Positions 51,426 to 60,605 are shown, numbered from the stretch's first letter. The stretch: DNA of 64,000 nt from Streptomyces albiflavescens (GCF_014645835.1 NZ_BMMM01000003.1:434001-498000); one strand, 5' to 3'. Notes: generated by a model from the sequence alone, not told the origin. Made by a program: numbers and translations.

Positions 51426-52583
51426 GTGTCCGACCTCCCCACCGAGCTGGTCCCGCTCAGCGCGGAACAGCGCGACATCGTGGAGCTGACGCGTGCGTTC
51501 GCGCGAGAGGAGATCCGTCCACGCGCGCGCGGCGTCGACGAGGCGGACGTCGAGACGCCGTGGGACCTGTGGCGCAAGGCGGCCAAGGTGGGGATCACCG
51601 GCTTCATGCTGCCCGAGGAGTTCGGCGGGGGCGGCTTCACCGACGTGTTCACCCAGGCCCTGGTGCAGGAGGAGCTGTGCGTGGGTGACCTCGGCATCGG
51701 CAACCTGCTCTGCTCGAACGGCTTCTTCGCCGACCCGGTGCTGGAGCTCGGCAGCGAGGAGCAGAAGCGGGAGTGGCTGACCCCGCTCACCGGCCCCGAC
51801 ACCCCGATGACGTCCCTGGCGACCACCGAGCCGGGTGCCGGCTCCGACGCCGCGTCGATCGTCACCACGGCGCACCGCACCCCTGGCGGCTACCGCCTGA
51901 ACGGGCAGAAGGCGTGGATCTCGAACGCGGGCGAGGCCGAGCAGTACGTCGTGTTCGCCAAGACCGACCCCACCCGGCGCGCCGACGGGGTCAGCGCGTT
52001 CCTGTTGCGCAAGGACACCGAAGGCGTCTCCTTCGGAGAGCCCATGCGCAAGATGGGGCAGCGCGCCATCGTCTGCCGGGAGATCTTCTTCGACAACGCG
52101 TACGTCCCCGAGGAGCACCGGCTCGGAGCGGAGGGCGAAGGGTTCCACGGGCTGATGCGGACCTTCGACATCTCGCGCACGGTACTGGGCGCCGCCGCGA
52201 CGGGCGTGGCACGGGCCGCGTACGAGTACGCGCGCGACTACGCCCGCGAGCGGAGGCAGTTCGGCAAGCCGATCATCGAGCACCAGGCGGTGGCGTTCCG
52301 TCTGGCCGACATGCGTACGCGTGTGGAGCAGGCCCGGCTGATGACCTGGCGGGCCGCGAAGCGACTGGATGCCGGTCTGAACGCGACGGCCGAGGCGGCG
52401 ATGGCCAAGCTGACGGCATCCGAGACCGCCGCGTACTGCACCTGGGCGGCCGTTCAGACGCTCGGCGGCTGGGGCTACTCACGGGAGTTCCCGGTCGAGC
52501 AGTGGATGCGCGACGCCAAGCTGGAGGAGATCGAAGAGGGCACCTCGGACATCATGCGGCTCGTCATCTCACGGAGCCTGTGA
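51426..52583 (+). CDS. Acyl-CoA dehydrogenase
   Basis: The 385-residue FAD enzyme forms an alpha-beta double bond in an acyl-CoA. Family motifs: GFMLPEEFGGGGFTDVFTQA near residue 59, FAD-binding TEPGAGSDAASI near 137, the substrate loop NGQKAWISNAGEAE near 160 and EEIEEGTSDIMRLVISRSL at the C-terminus, where the catalytic glutamate is expected. The GTG at 51426 follows GGAGG. Its stop overlaps the start of the next gene by one base (TGATG). In this operon it likely oxidises an acyl-CoA made from an amino acid. Confidence 0.94.
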   Translation: MSDLPTELVPLSAEQRDIVELTRAFAREEIRPRARGVDEADVETPWDLWRKAAKVGITGFMLPEEFGGGGFTDVFTQALVQEELCVGDLGIGNLLCSNGFFADPVLELGSEEQKREWLTPLTGPDTPMTSLATTEPGAGSDAASIVTTAHRTPGGYRLNGQKAWISNAGEAEQYVVFAKTDPTRRADGVSAFLLRKDTEGVSFGEPMRKMGQRAIVCREIFFDNAYVPEEHRLGAEGEGFHGLMRTFDISRTVLGAAATGVARAAYEYARDYARERRQFGKPIIEHQAVAFRLADMRTRVEQARLMTWRAAKRLDAGLNATAEAAMAKLTASETAAYCTWAAVQTLGGWGYSREFPVEQWMRDAKLEEIEEGTSDIMRLVISRSL

Positions 52584-54187
52584 TGGCCGACGCGATCACC
52601 GGTGGTGAGGCACTCGTCCGCGCCCTGGGCGCACACGCCGTGACCCAGGTCTTCGGCATCCCCGGCACCCACAACCTGGAGATCTACCGTCACCTGTCCG
52701 CGTACGGCATCCGGCATGTTCTGCCACGCCACGAGCAGGGCGCGGGATACGCCGCCGACGGCTACGCGCGGGTGACGCACCGCCCGGGGGTCGTGATCAC
52801 GACGACCGGGCCCGCGCTGCTGAACGCGGCGGCCGCCGTCGGGCAGGCGTACTCGGACAGCGTGCCACTGCTGGTCCTCTCGCCGGGGATGCCGCTGCGC
52901 CACCCGCGGCTCGCGACCGGTCTGCTGCACGAGATGCGCAGCCAGACCGAGGCGCTGCGCGGCGTGGCCGCGTTCAGTCACCGGGTGTCCTCGGTCGCGG
53001 AGATCGATGCCGCGGTCGCCCGGGCCTTCACGCTGTTCCGTACGCGGCGACCACGGCCGGTGCACATCGAGGTGCCGCTCGACCTGCTGGAGGCCGTCGA
53101 GGAGACCGGTCCCGTTCGCAGCACGCCGCGCGTCGCGCCCCTGGCACCCGACGCCGACGCCGTACGAAAGGCCTCCGAAGTCCTCGGCCGCGCGCACCGT
53201 CCGGCGCTCGTGCTCGGGGGCGGGGCGCGGGGCGCGAGGGCCTCCTGCCTCGCTCTCGCACAGGAGCTGGGCGCCCCCGTCGTCACCACGGCCAACGGCA
53301 AGGGGATCGTGCCCGAGACGCACCCGCTGTCGCTCGGGGTCTCGCTGCACAGCCCGTCCGTCCAGAGCTGGCTGACCGAGCGCGACGCCGTACTCGCCGT
53401 CGGCACCGAACTCGCGGAGTCCGATCTGTGGTCCCCGCCTCCCGCCCTGAACGGCCCCCTGATCCGCGTCGACCTGGACCCGGACCAGATGTACGCCGGC
53501 CTGCCCGCGGACGTCGCTGTCGTCGGCGACGCGAGCGTCTGCTTGAAGGCGCTCCTTTCCCGCATACGGGGGCACGCGCGCGCGGCGGCCGACGACGACC
53601 CCCTCGGAGAAGTGAGCGCCCTGCGGGCCGCCCGCGACGCCGAGACCGCCGAACGTGACGCACGCTGGATCCCGTACCTCCGGGCGATCCGTTCCGTCCT
53701 CGCCGACGACGCCGTCATCACCTCGGACAGCTCCCAGTGCTGCTACTACGGAGCGCTCCCCCATCTCCCGCTCGGCCCGGAGGGCCGCTATCTTCACCCG
53801 ACCGGCTTCGGCACACTCGGCTACGCGCTGCCCGCGGCGATCGGCGCCAAAGTGGCGCAGCCGGATCGTCAGGTGGTGGCGCTCGGCGGGGACGGTGGCC
53901 TCCAGTTCACGGTTCAGGAGCTGGCGACCGCGGCACAGCTGGAACTCCCGCTGCCCGTCGTGGTGTTCGACAACGGCGGCTATGGCGAGATCCGCGACGA
54001 GATGACCGCCCGGGGCGAGAGCCCCACGGCGGTCGACCTCGCACCGGTCGACCTGCCCGCCCTGGCCCGCGCCTACGGAGGACAGGGCACGCGCGCGTGC
54101 GGACCGGACGAGCTGGCCGCCGCACTCACCGAGGCACTGCACACCCCCGGCCCCACTCTGATCGCCATCCCCGAGGAGACCCCATGA
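52583..54187 (+). CDS. TPP-dependent 2-oxoacid decarboxylase-like enzyme
   Basis: The 534-residue TPP enzyme has the activating Glu51 in LPRHEQGAGYAADGYAR, a central domain with PALVLGGGARGARASCLALA near 203, and the TPP-Mg motif ALGGDGGLQFTVQELATAAQ ending in FDNGGYGEIRDE near 465. Enzymes of this branch include 5-guanidino-2-oxopentanoate decarboxylase (AruI) and acetolactate synthase-like proteins. It is coupled on both sides (TGATG with the dehydrogenase before, ATGA with the amino acid dehydrogenase after). The tight link to an amino acid dehydrogenase suggests decarboxylation of the 2-oxo acid it forms. Confidence 0.88.
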   Translation: MADAITGGEALVRALGAHAVTQVFGIPGTHNLEIYRHLSAYGIRHVLPRHEQGAGYAADGYARVTHRPGVVITTTGPALLNAAAAVGQAYSDSVPLLVLSPGMPLRHPRLATGLLHEMRSQTEALRGVAAFSHRVSSVAEIDAAVARAFTLFRTRRPRPVHIEVPLDLLEAVEETGPVRSTPRVAPLAPDADAVRKASEVLGRAHRPALVLGGGARGARASCLALAQELGAPVVTTANGKGIVPETHPLSLGVSLHSPSVQSWLTERDAVLAVGTELAESDLWSPPPALNGPLIRVDLDPDQMYAGLPADVAVVGDASVCLKALLSRIRGHARAAADDDPLGEVSALRAARDAETAERDARWIPYLRAIRSVLADDAVITSDSSQCCYYGALPHLPLGPEGRYLHPTGFGTLGYALPAAIGAKVAQPDRQVVALGGDGGLQFTVQELATAAQLELPLPVVVFDNGGYGEIRDEMTARGESPTAVDLAPVDLPALARAYGGQGTRACGPDELAAALTEALHTPGPTLIAIPEETP

Positions 54188-55362
54188 CCGCCCCCCTGAT
54201 GACGCTCACCTGGACGGACCATGTCACCGGCCGCCAGGGCTTCCTCGTCGTCGACCGGCTCGTGCGAGGCGTCTCCAGCGGTGGTCTGCGGATGCGGCCC
54301 GGCTGCACGCTGGAGGAGGTCGCCGGGCTCGCCCGCGGCATGACCATGAAGGAGGCCCTGCACTACAACCCCGAGGGCCGCTACATCCCGTTGGGCGGCG
54401 CCAAGGGCGGTATCGACTGCGATCCCCAGGACCCGGCGGCGTACGGCCTTCTGGTGCGCTATCTGCGCGCCATGCGCCCGTACATCGAGAGCTTCTGGAC
54501 CACGGGTGAGGACCTCGGCCTCACCCAGGACCTGGTCGACCGGGCCGCCGAGGAGGCGGGGCTCGTCTCATCCATCCAGGCCGTGTACCCGCTGCTCGAC
54601 GACGAGGCGACGGCACGGCGGCGGCTCGCGGACGCCTTCGCCGTCGAGGTGGACGGCATCGGCCTCGACGAGCTGGTCGGCGGCTGCGGAGTCGCCGAGT
54701 CGGTGCTCGCCGCCCTGGACCGGGCCGGGGTGGCGTACAAGGGGACGCGCGCCGCCGTGCAGGGCCTCGGCACCATGGGCGGCGCCACGGCTCGCTTCCT
54801 CGCGCGCGCGGGGCTGAAGGTCGTGGCCGTCGCCGACATCAAGGGCACGATCGCCAACCCGGCGGGCCTCGACGTCGACGCGCTGCTGGCCGCCCGCGAC
54901 GCGTACGGGACGGTCGACCGCTCGGTGCTGCGCCCCGACGACCGTGAACTCCCCGGCGACGCCTGGCTGGCCGCCGACGCGGAGGTGCTGGTGCCCGCGG
55001 CGGTCTCGTACACGATCGACGCCGCGAACCAGCGGCGGATCACCGCCCGCTGGATCGTCGAGGCGGCCAACATGCCCGTCCTGGCGGAGGCGGAGGAGCT
55101 GCTCGCCGGGCGCGGGGTCACCGTGCTGCCGGACGTGGTGGTCAACTCCGGGACGAACGCCTGGTGGTGGTGGACGCTGTTCGGCGACATCGGCGCCGAC
55201 GCCGACGAGGCGTTCGCGTACACGCGGCGCTCCATGCGTGCCCTCATCGACCAGATGCTGGCCCGAGCGGAGGCCGACGGGACGACGGCGCGGGCTGCCG
55301 CGCATGCCATCGTCAGCGACCGGCTGCCGGTGATCGCGGAGCGGTTCGGGTGGTACAGGTGA
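54184..55362 (+). CDS. Glu/Leu/Phe/Val dehydrogenase-family amino acid dehydrogenase
   Basis: The 392-residue protein is of the ELFV dehydrogenase family, which deaminates an amino acid to its 2-oxo acid with NAD(P). Visible marks: MTMKEALHYNPEGRYIPLGG with Lys56 and the glycine-rich GGAKGGID containing Lys74, and the cofactor loop VQGLGTMGGATARFLARAG near residue 195. EAANMPVLAEAEELLAGRG and VVNSGTNAWWWW follow. The ATG at 54184 overlaps the TPP gene stop (ATGA). Which amino acid is used is not evident; the family includes leucine, valine, phenylalanine and glutamate enzymes. Confidence 0.92.
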   Translation: MTAPLMTLTWTDHVTGRQGFLVVDRLVRGVSSGGLRMRPGCTLEEVAGLARGMTMKEALHYNPEGRYIPLGGAKGGIDCDPQDPAAYGLLVRYLRAMRPYIESFWTTGEDLGLTQDLVDRAAEEAGLVSSIQAVYPLLDDEATARRRLADAFAVEVDGIGLDELVGGCGVAESVLAALDRAGVAYKGTRAAVQGLGTMGGATARFLARAGLKVVAVADIKGTIANPAGLDVDALLAARDAYGTVDRSVLRPDDRELPGDAWLAADAEVLVPAAVSYTIDAANQRRITARWIVEAANMPVLAEAEELLAGRGVTVLPDVVVNSGTNAWWWWTLFGDIGADADEAFAYTRRSMRALIDQMLARAEADGTTARAAAHAIVSDRLPVIAERFGWYR

Positions 55363-57476
55363 CGGACGAATCACCACTGCACGCCCTTTTCGACCCACGC
55401 TCGGTGGCCGTGGTCGGTGCCTCCGACAACCCCGCCAAGTGGGGCTACTGGCTGGCGAAGGGCGCTCTTTCCGGGCGCGACCGCAGGGCGGTGCATCTGG
55501 TGAACCAGCGCGGCGGGGCGCTCGACGGCGTGCCCTTTCGGCCGCGTCTGACCGGCCTGCCCGAGGCGCCCGAGCACGTCGTGGTCGCGGTGCCTGCCCC
55601 GTTCGTACGTCCTGTCGTCGCCGAAGGGCTCGCGGCCGGAGCCCGCTGTTTCACGGTGATCACCTCGGGCAGCGGCACGGCCGACGAGCGCGCGCTCGCC
55701 GAGCTGGTGACCGGCGGCGGGGCACGGCTGCTCGGCCCCAACTGCATGGGGCTCGTCGACACGACCACGCAGCTCCGGCTCAGCTGGGGCGAGCTCCCGG
55801 TGGGCTCCGTCGGTCTGGTCTCGCAGAGCGGGAACCTCGCCCTGGAGATCGGCCGACTCCTCGCGCGCGCGGGACAGGGATTCTCGCGCTTCGTCTCCCT
55901 GGGGAACCAGCGCGACATCGACGCGGCCGACGCCCTGGAGTCCCTGGTCGCCCATGAGCCGACGCGTGTCATCGCCGCGTACGTCGAGGACTTCCGCGAC
56001 GGCCGTCGCCTCGCCCGCGCCCTCGCCGCGGCCCACGCGGCCGGAAAGCCCGTGCTCCTGCTGACGGTCGGCCGCAGCCCCGCCTCCACCGGTGCCGCCG
56101 CCTCCCACACCGGCGCCCTGGTCAGTCCGTACGCCACGGTCGCCGCCGTCTGCCGGGAGGCGGGCGCGTTGTTGCTGGAGTCGGCGGGTGAGCTGGTGGA
56201 CACGGCACTGTGTCTGTTGTCGACCGCCGCCCCCCATCCGGTGTCGACCGCCGCCCCCCATCCGGTGTCGACCGCCGGTTCACAGCGACCGTCGGGTATC
56301 GCCTCGCGCGGGGGAGCAGAATCGTTCCGCGTCGCCGTGGTCGGCGACAGCGGCGGCCAAGGGGCCCTCGCCGCGGACGCGTTCGCAGTGCGGGGCCTCG
56401 CAGTGCCGGAGCTGTCGGCACGTACGACGCAGGAGGTCGCGGCGGTGCTGCCGCCCGGAGCCGGATGCCGCAACCCGGTCGACCTCGCGGGCGCCGGCGA
56501 GGCCGATCTCGGCAGCTACGCGCGCGTGGCCCGCGCTCTGCTGCTGGGAGGGGACGCCGACGCCGTCGTACTGACCGGGTACTTCGGGGACTACGCGAGC
56601 GCCAACCCGGCGCAGTCCGCGCGTGAGTGCGAGGTCGCGGACGAACTCGCGGACGCCGCGGGTGAGTCGGGCCGCGCCCTCGTCGTGCACACCATGGCCC
56701 GTGACACGCCCGCGCTCGCCGTACTGCGCCGCCGTGGCATCCCCGTCTACGAGCGCATCGAGCAGGCGGCGACGGCACTGTCCGGGATCGCGCGCCTCAC
56801 GCGCCCCTCGATGGACCCGGCACCGACGAGGAGAGCCACTTCCCCCGTGTCCGACGGCTCCTACGAGACCGTCCGCGATCTGCTCTGCGCCTATGGACTC
56901 ACCTTCCCCGCCGCCCGGTTCGTCACGACGGCCGACGAGGCCGTGGACGCCGCGCACCTCGTCGCATACCCGCTGGTCCTCAAGGCCATGGGCCTCGCCC
57001 ACAAGACCGAGGCGGGCGGTGTGGCCCTCGGCCTCGCCGACGCGGACGCGCTGCGCGCCGCGTTCTTGCGGATGCGGGCGGCCACCGGTGCGCGGCGCTT
57101 CGCCGTGGAGGCCATGGCGACGCCTCCGTACGCCCATGAGCTGATCGTCGGCGTACGCCGGGACCCTGCCTTCGGCCCCGTCGCGATGGTGGGGCTCGGC
57201 GGGGTCACCGCGGAGCTGCTGGCCGACACCGCGCTCGCCCTGGCGCCCTTGACCGCGGCACGCGCGCGTGCCCTGCTCACGGAGCTGCGGCACGCACCGC
57301 TGCTGACCGGCTGGCGCGGCGCGCCGCCGGTCCATCTGGAAGCCGCGGCGGCCGCCCTGTGCGCGGTGGCCCGAGCCGCCGCCGAGCACCCCGAACTCGC
57401 CGAGCTGGAGATCAATCCGCTGCTTGTGCACCCGGGGGGCGCGGTGGCCCTGGACGCCCATGGAGTGCTGGCATAG
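55359..57476 (+). CDS. ADP-forming acyl-CoA synthetase (acetate-CoA ligase family)
   Basis: The 705-residue protein combines a CoA-binding Rossmann domain (FDPRSVAVVGASDNPAKWGY near residue 11), a succinyl-CoA synthetase-like domain with the phospho-histidine His250 in AASHTGALVSPYA, and a C-terminal ATP-grasp domain (LVLKAMGLAHKTEAGGVALG near 545). The linker near 287-305 has the DNA-encoded repeat STAAPHPVSTAAPHPV, an insertion unlike other members. The GTG at 55359 overlaps the previous stop as GTGA. It should make an acyl-CoA from an organic acid and feed the acyl-CoA dehydrogenase of the same operon. An aldehyde dehydrogenase to link the decarboxylase is missing. Confidence 0.92.
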   Translation: MTDESPLHALFDPRSVAVVGASDNPAKWGYWLAKGALSGRDRRAVHLVNQRGGALDGVPFRPRLTGLPEAPEHVVVAVPAPFVRPVVAEGLAAGARCFTVITSGSGTADERALAELVTGGGARLLGPNCMGLVDTTTQLRLSWGELPVGSVGLVSQSGNLALEIGRLLARAGQGFSRFVSLGNQRDIDAADALESLVAHEPTRVIAAYVEDFRDGRRLARALAAAHAAGKPVLLLTVGRSPASTGAAASHTGALVSPYATVAAVCREAGALLLESAGELVDTALCLLSTAAPHPVSTAAPHPVSTAGSQRPSGIASRGGAESFRVAVVGDSGGQGALAADAFAVRGLAVPELSARTTQEVAAVLPPGAGCRNPVDLAGAGEADLGSYARVARALLLGGDADAVVLTGYFGDYASANPAQSARECEVADELADAAGESGRALVVHTMARDTPALAVLRRRGIPVYERIEQAATALSGIARLTRPSMDPAPTRRATSPVSDGSYETVRDLLCAYGLTFPAARFVTTADEAVDAAHLVAYPLVLKAMGLAHKTEAGGVALGLADADALRAAFLRMRAATGARRFAVEAMATPPYAHELIVGVRRDPAFGPVAMVGLGGVTAELLADTALALAPLTAARARALLTELRHAPLLTGWRGAPPVHLEAAAAALCAVARAAAEHPELAELEINPLLVHPGGAVALDAHGVLA

Positions 57477-57607
57477 GGCGGCCGTTCCACGGCCATTCCC
57501 TGCGGGGAATTGAGGCACGGGCCGGGCGGAAGCAGAGTCGGTGACGTCAGAAACCCCGCTACCGAGCCGACGTCATCGCTCGCGTACCGACCCGCACGAG
57601 GAGCACC

Positions 57608-58027
57608 ATGCCCGCCATCGACGCACAGGACCTGATCGAGCGCTACATAGGCATCTGGAACGAGCCCGATCCCGAGATCCGCCGCAAGACCGTCCAGGAC
57701 CTGTGGGCGGAGGACGGTCTGCATGTACTGCGACCGCCCCAGGAGATGCACGAGCGGGCGGTGGGCCTCGGTTTCCCCACCGCCGTCCTGGAGGCCCGCG
57801 GCCACGACGAGCTGCACGCGCGCGTGACGCGCGCCTACGACGAGTTCGTGGCCCCGGGGACGTACGTCTTCAGGATCCAGGAGGCCGCCCGCCGGTTGCG
57901 TGACGTGATCACGTTCCGCTGGGAGTCCTTCCACACCGGGGAAGGACAGGTGACGGGCGGCGGCCTGGAGTTCCTCGTTCTCGACGAGGACGGTCGCATC
58001 AAGGTCGACTACCAGTTCGTCGACTGA
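57608..58027 (+). CDS. SnoaL/NTF2-like protein
   Basis: The 139-residue protein has the NTF2-like cone fold of SnoaL-type proteins: LIERYIGIWNEPDPEIRRKT near residue 9, then DLWAEDGLHVLRPPQEM and ITFRWESFHTGEGQVTGGGL near 101. The ATG at 57608 follows GAGGAGCACC. Such proteins are isomerases, dehydratases or ligand-binding proteins; residues here do not decide. It follows the acyl-CoA operon by 131 bp in the same direction and converges with the permease gene. Confidence 0.85.
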   Translation: MPAIDAQDLIERYIGIWNEPDPEIRRKTVQDLWAEDGLHVLRPPQEMHERAVGLGFPTAVLEARGHDELHARVTRAYDEFVAPGTYVFRIQEAARRLRDVITFRWESFHTGEGQVTGGGLEFLVLDEDGRIKVDYQFVD

Positions 58028-58044
58028 CCGCTTCGCAGCCTCGG

Positions 58045-59598
58045 TCAGCCCTTCTCGCGGCGGGTTCGCCCGCCCGCCGCGTAGAAGGCGAGCCCGATGC
58101 CCACGAACAGCGCCAACGGCAGCACTTGACTGAGCGTGTACTGCAGCCGCTGTCCGGCGAAGGACTCCGGCAGCGAGTCCGCGGCGCTGCCCGCCGTGCC
58201 GAACCAGCCGACGCCGAAGCCGGGCCAGATCAGCACCACCACGGTGAAGGCGACGAACACGGTGGCCAGCCCGCTCACGAGCCGTACGCCGAGGCGACCG
58301 CCCGGCACGGAGTAGGGCCGGGGCACGGACGGGTACTTCCTGCGCAGCACGGCGAGGCTCGGGAAGGTGATGACGTACGAGATGAAGGTGGTGCAGATGG
58401 TCAGGCCGAGGCCCGCCGCGAAGTACTTCTCGCCGTCGCCGCCCGTGAGGTTGAGCGCGACCACGAAGAGCAGGGACGCGAGGACGGCGGAGAGCAGGTT
58501 CACCCGGACGGGGGTGCCGTGCTTCTCCGAGATGTGCCCGAGCCAGGCCGGTCCCGCCCCGTCCGCGCAGGCCACCGCCTGAGCGCGATGGGCACCCATG
58601 GCCCAGGTGACACCCGAGGTGAGCAGACCGACGATGAGCCCGGCCGCCGCGATGCCGCCGAAGACCGCCCCGGCCCCGGTGAGCGTGACGGTGCCGTCCG
58701 CGGCGATCGATCCCCCGTAGACGGTGAACACGGCCTTGCAGGCGTCGATGAATCCGCCGAGGCTGCCGATCCGCTCGCCCGGCAGCACGAAGAGGATGCC
58801 GAGGATGGGTCCGCCGTAGAGCACGAGTGCGGCGAGGCCCGAACGCAGGATGGACAGCGGTATGTCGCGGCGTGGGTTCTTCATCTCCTCCGCCGCCGAG
58901 CTGGGCAGTTCGAAGCCGACGTAGTTGAAGATCAGGACGGGGACGAGCGCGACGAAGCCCGCATACGTGGGAGCGAAGTCACCGGCCGGCAGCGCGTGGA
59001 CGCCGTGCCGGGCCGCGTACACGGCGACCGAGACGAGGAAGAAACCGAGCAGCACGATCCTGGCCACGGCTCCCGCGATCGGCACCCACTTGCCGATCCG
59101 CACCGACTGGACGACCGCGAGCGCCCCGCCCCAGATGAACGCCAGCCCGGCCGCGTACTTCCACGCGCCCGGCAGCGGGGTGAAGAACTCCTCCCAGGTC
59201 GTCAGCGCGATGATGCACAGACTGCCGCCGACCCAGACCGGGTTGGAGATCCAGTACAGGAGCTGGTTCACACCGGCCGTCAGCCGTCCGAAGGCGAGCC
59301 GCGTCCAGACGTACGGGCCGCCCTGAACCGGGAAGGCGGAGCCGAGTTCGGCGACCAACAGGCCGTACGGCAGGAAGAAGACCAGGGCGAGGATCGCCAT
59401 CCAGGTCAGCCCCTGCGGGCCTTGGGCCGCGACCGAGCCGATCGTGTCGAGGCCGACGAGGGTGCAGATCAGGAAGAACAGCACATCGAGCCGGCGCAGA
59501 TCCCTGCGCAGCCGGGAGCGCTGCTCGCCCCAGCCCTCGGAGAGGTCGGGGGCATCGCGTTCGGGCCGGGGCTTCGGGGTGCTCGGTGCTTGCGTCAC
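58045..59598 (-). CDS. APC-family amino acid permease
   Basis: The 517-residue permease has about 12 helices. The first begins near residue 36, LDVLFFLICTLVGLDTIGSV, followed by LPYGLLVAELGSAFPVQGGP, a typical APC segment, and FNYVGFELPSSAAEEMKNPR near 245. The GTG at 59598 has AGGAG eight bases upstream. The frame is open into a region of GTACGGACGGGGC repeats upstream, which is not coding. It is divergent from the TetR gene at 59848 with a perfect 10-bp inverted repeat between. It probably takes up the amino acid degraded by the operon at 51426. Confidence 0.93.
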   Translation of the reverse strand: MTQAPSTPKPRPERDAPDLSEGWGEQRSRLRRDLRRLDVLFFLICTLVGLDTIGSVAAQGPQGLTWMAILALVFFLPYGLLVAELGSAFPVQGGPYVWTRLAFGRLTAGVNQLLYWISNPVWVGGSLCIIALTTWEEFFTPLPGAWKYAAGLAFIWGGALAVVQSVRIGKWVPIAGAVARIVLLGFFLVSVAVYAARHGVHALPAGDFAPTYAGFVALVPVLIFNYVGFELPSSAAEEMKNPRRDIPLSILRSGLAALVLYGGPILGILFVLPGERIGSLGGFIDACKAVFTVYGGSIAADGTVTLTGAGAVFGGIAAAGLIVGLLTSGVTWAMGAHRAQAVACADGAGPAWLGHISEKHGTPVRVNLLSAVLASLLFVVALNLTGGDGEKYFAAGLGLTICTTFISYVITFPSLAVLRRKYPSVPRPYSVPGGRLGVRLVSGLATVFVAFTVVVLIWPGFGVGWFGTAGSAADSLPESFAGQRLQYTLSQVLPLALFVGIGLAFYAAGGRTRREKG

Positions 59599-59626
59599 GG
59601 GCGGACTCCTGCGGCGGTACGGGGAT

Positions 59627-59709
59627 GTACGGACGGGGCACACATCGGGCGTACGGACGGGGCAGACAGCGACGTACGGACGGGGCGGACAGGGACGTAC
59701 GGACGGGGC
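59627..59709. repeat. GTACGGACGGGGC repeats in the permease leader
   Basis: Four copies of GTACGGACGGGGC start at 59627, 59651, 59674 and 59697, 23-24 bp apart. They lie between the permease start codon and the TetR operator, thus in the 5' untranslated region. No function is known. Confidence 0.85.
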
Positions 59710-59730
59710 AGTCATCGTCTGGACTCACGG

Positions 59731-59756
59731 CTACTGACTGAATGAGCAGTCAGTAG
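59731..59756. promoter_or_regulatory. TetR operator between permease and TetR genes
   Basis: CTACTGACTG and CAGTCAGTAG are perfect 10-bp inverted arms with a 6-bp spacer (AATGAG). On the minus strand TTGACA occurs at 59793-59788 upstream, so the operator lies downstream of a probable permease promoter. The arms share TACTGA/TCAGTA and the phrase TACTGACTGA with the operators at 51306-51373. Confidence 0.8.
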
Positions 59757-59847
59757 TGGCCGTACTTTGGTCTCCGCCGCACGGCAGTGTCAAGGGGTCG
59801 CGAGCGCCTGTCGTGCCCGCGTCGGAGCCGCTGTGTAGGGTTGCCGC

Positions 59848-60468
59848 GTGGCGAGAGTGCGGTTGAGCGTGGCGGAGCGGCGTGAGGAGTTGCTGCGGGC
59901 CGCCGTCGAGCAGATCGAGGTGCGGGGCGTGGCGGCGGTGCGCATCGCCGACGTGGCCTCGGCGCTCGGGGTGAGCAACGCGCTGGTGCTGTACCACTTC
60001 TCGACGAAGGAGAAGCTGGTCGCCGCCGCGTTCACCTACGCGGCCGAGGACGACCTCGCCCATCTGCGCAAGCTGCTCGGCCGCCGTACGACGGCGCTGC
60101 GCCGGCTGCGGGCCGCCGTGCGGTGGTACGCGCCGACCGGGCAGGCCAAGGGCTGGCGGCTGTGGATCGAGGGCTGGGCGGCCGCGCTGCGCGAGCCCGC
60201 GCTACGGGAGGTCACACGCGATCTCGACAAGCAGTGGAAGGCCGCGATCACCGAGGTGATCGCGGAGGGAGTGGCCGCGGGTGAGTTCCACTGTCCGGAT
60301 CCCGCGGGGACGGCCCTGCGGCTCACGGCGCTGCTGGACGGCCTGGCCGTCCAGATGACGGCCTATGCGGGAGCGGTGTCGCGGGCGCGGACCCACGAGT
60401 GGGTGGACGAGGCGCTCGCACGCGAACTGGGGCTTGAGCGGGAGGCGTTGGTGGCGGCGGTGCGCTGA
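59848..60468 (+). CDS. TetR-family regulator of the amino acid locus (candidate)
   Basis: The 206-residue protein has a TetR DNA-binding domain at residues 6-55: VAERREELLRAAVEQIEVRG and IADVASALGVSNALVLYHFS, followed by TKEKLVAAAFTYA. The ligand domain has AVRWYAPTGQAKGWRLWIEG near 88 and LTALLDGLAVQMTAYAGAVS near 157, as in BetI-like members. The GTG at 59848 gives the standard length. It is divergent from the permease gene and probably binds the inverted repeat at 59731 and the twin sites at 51306-51373. Confidence 0.92.
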   Translation: MARVRLSVAERREELLRAAVEQIEVRGVAAVRIADVASALGVSNALVLYHFSTKEKLVAAAFTYAAEDDLAHLRKLLGRRTTALRRLRAAVRWYAPTGQAKGWRLWIEGWAAALREPALREVTRDLDKQWKAAITEVIAEGVAAGEFHCPDPAGTALRLTALLDGLAVQMTAYAGAVSRARTHEWVDEALARELGLEREALVAAVR

Positions 60469-60474
60469 GGCGTA

Positions 60475-60561
60475 CGCCTGCGCTGCCACCGCCTCGAAGC
60501 TCGCGCCTACGCTGCCACCGCCTCGAGGTGCCCGCCTTCGCTGCCACCGTTTTGGGGTTCA
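60475..60561. repeat. Three 29-bp tandem repeats
   Basis: CGCCTGCGCTGCCACC, CGCCTACGCTGCCACC and CGCCTTCGCTGCCACC begin at 60475, 60504 and 60533, exactly 29 bp apart, between the converging TetR and SIMPL genes. The copies differ at single bases. Confidence 0.85.
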
Positions 60562-60605
60562 CCTCCGCCGCAAGGCGGTTCGTCCCGGCAGCCCGGGAAG
60601 GCCGC

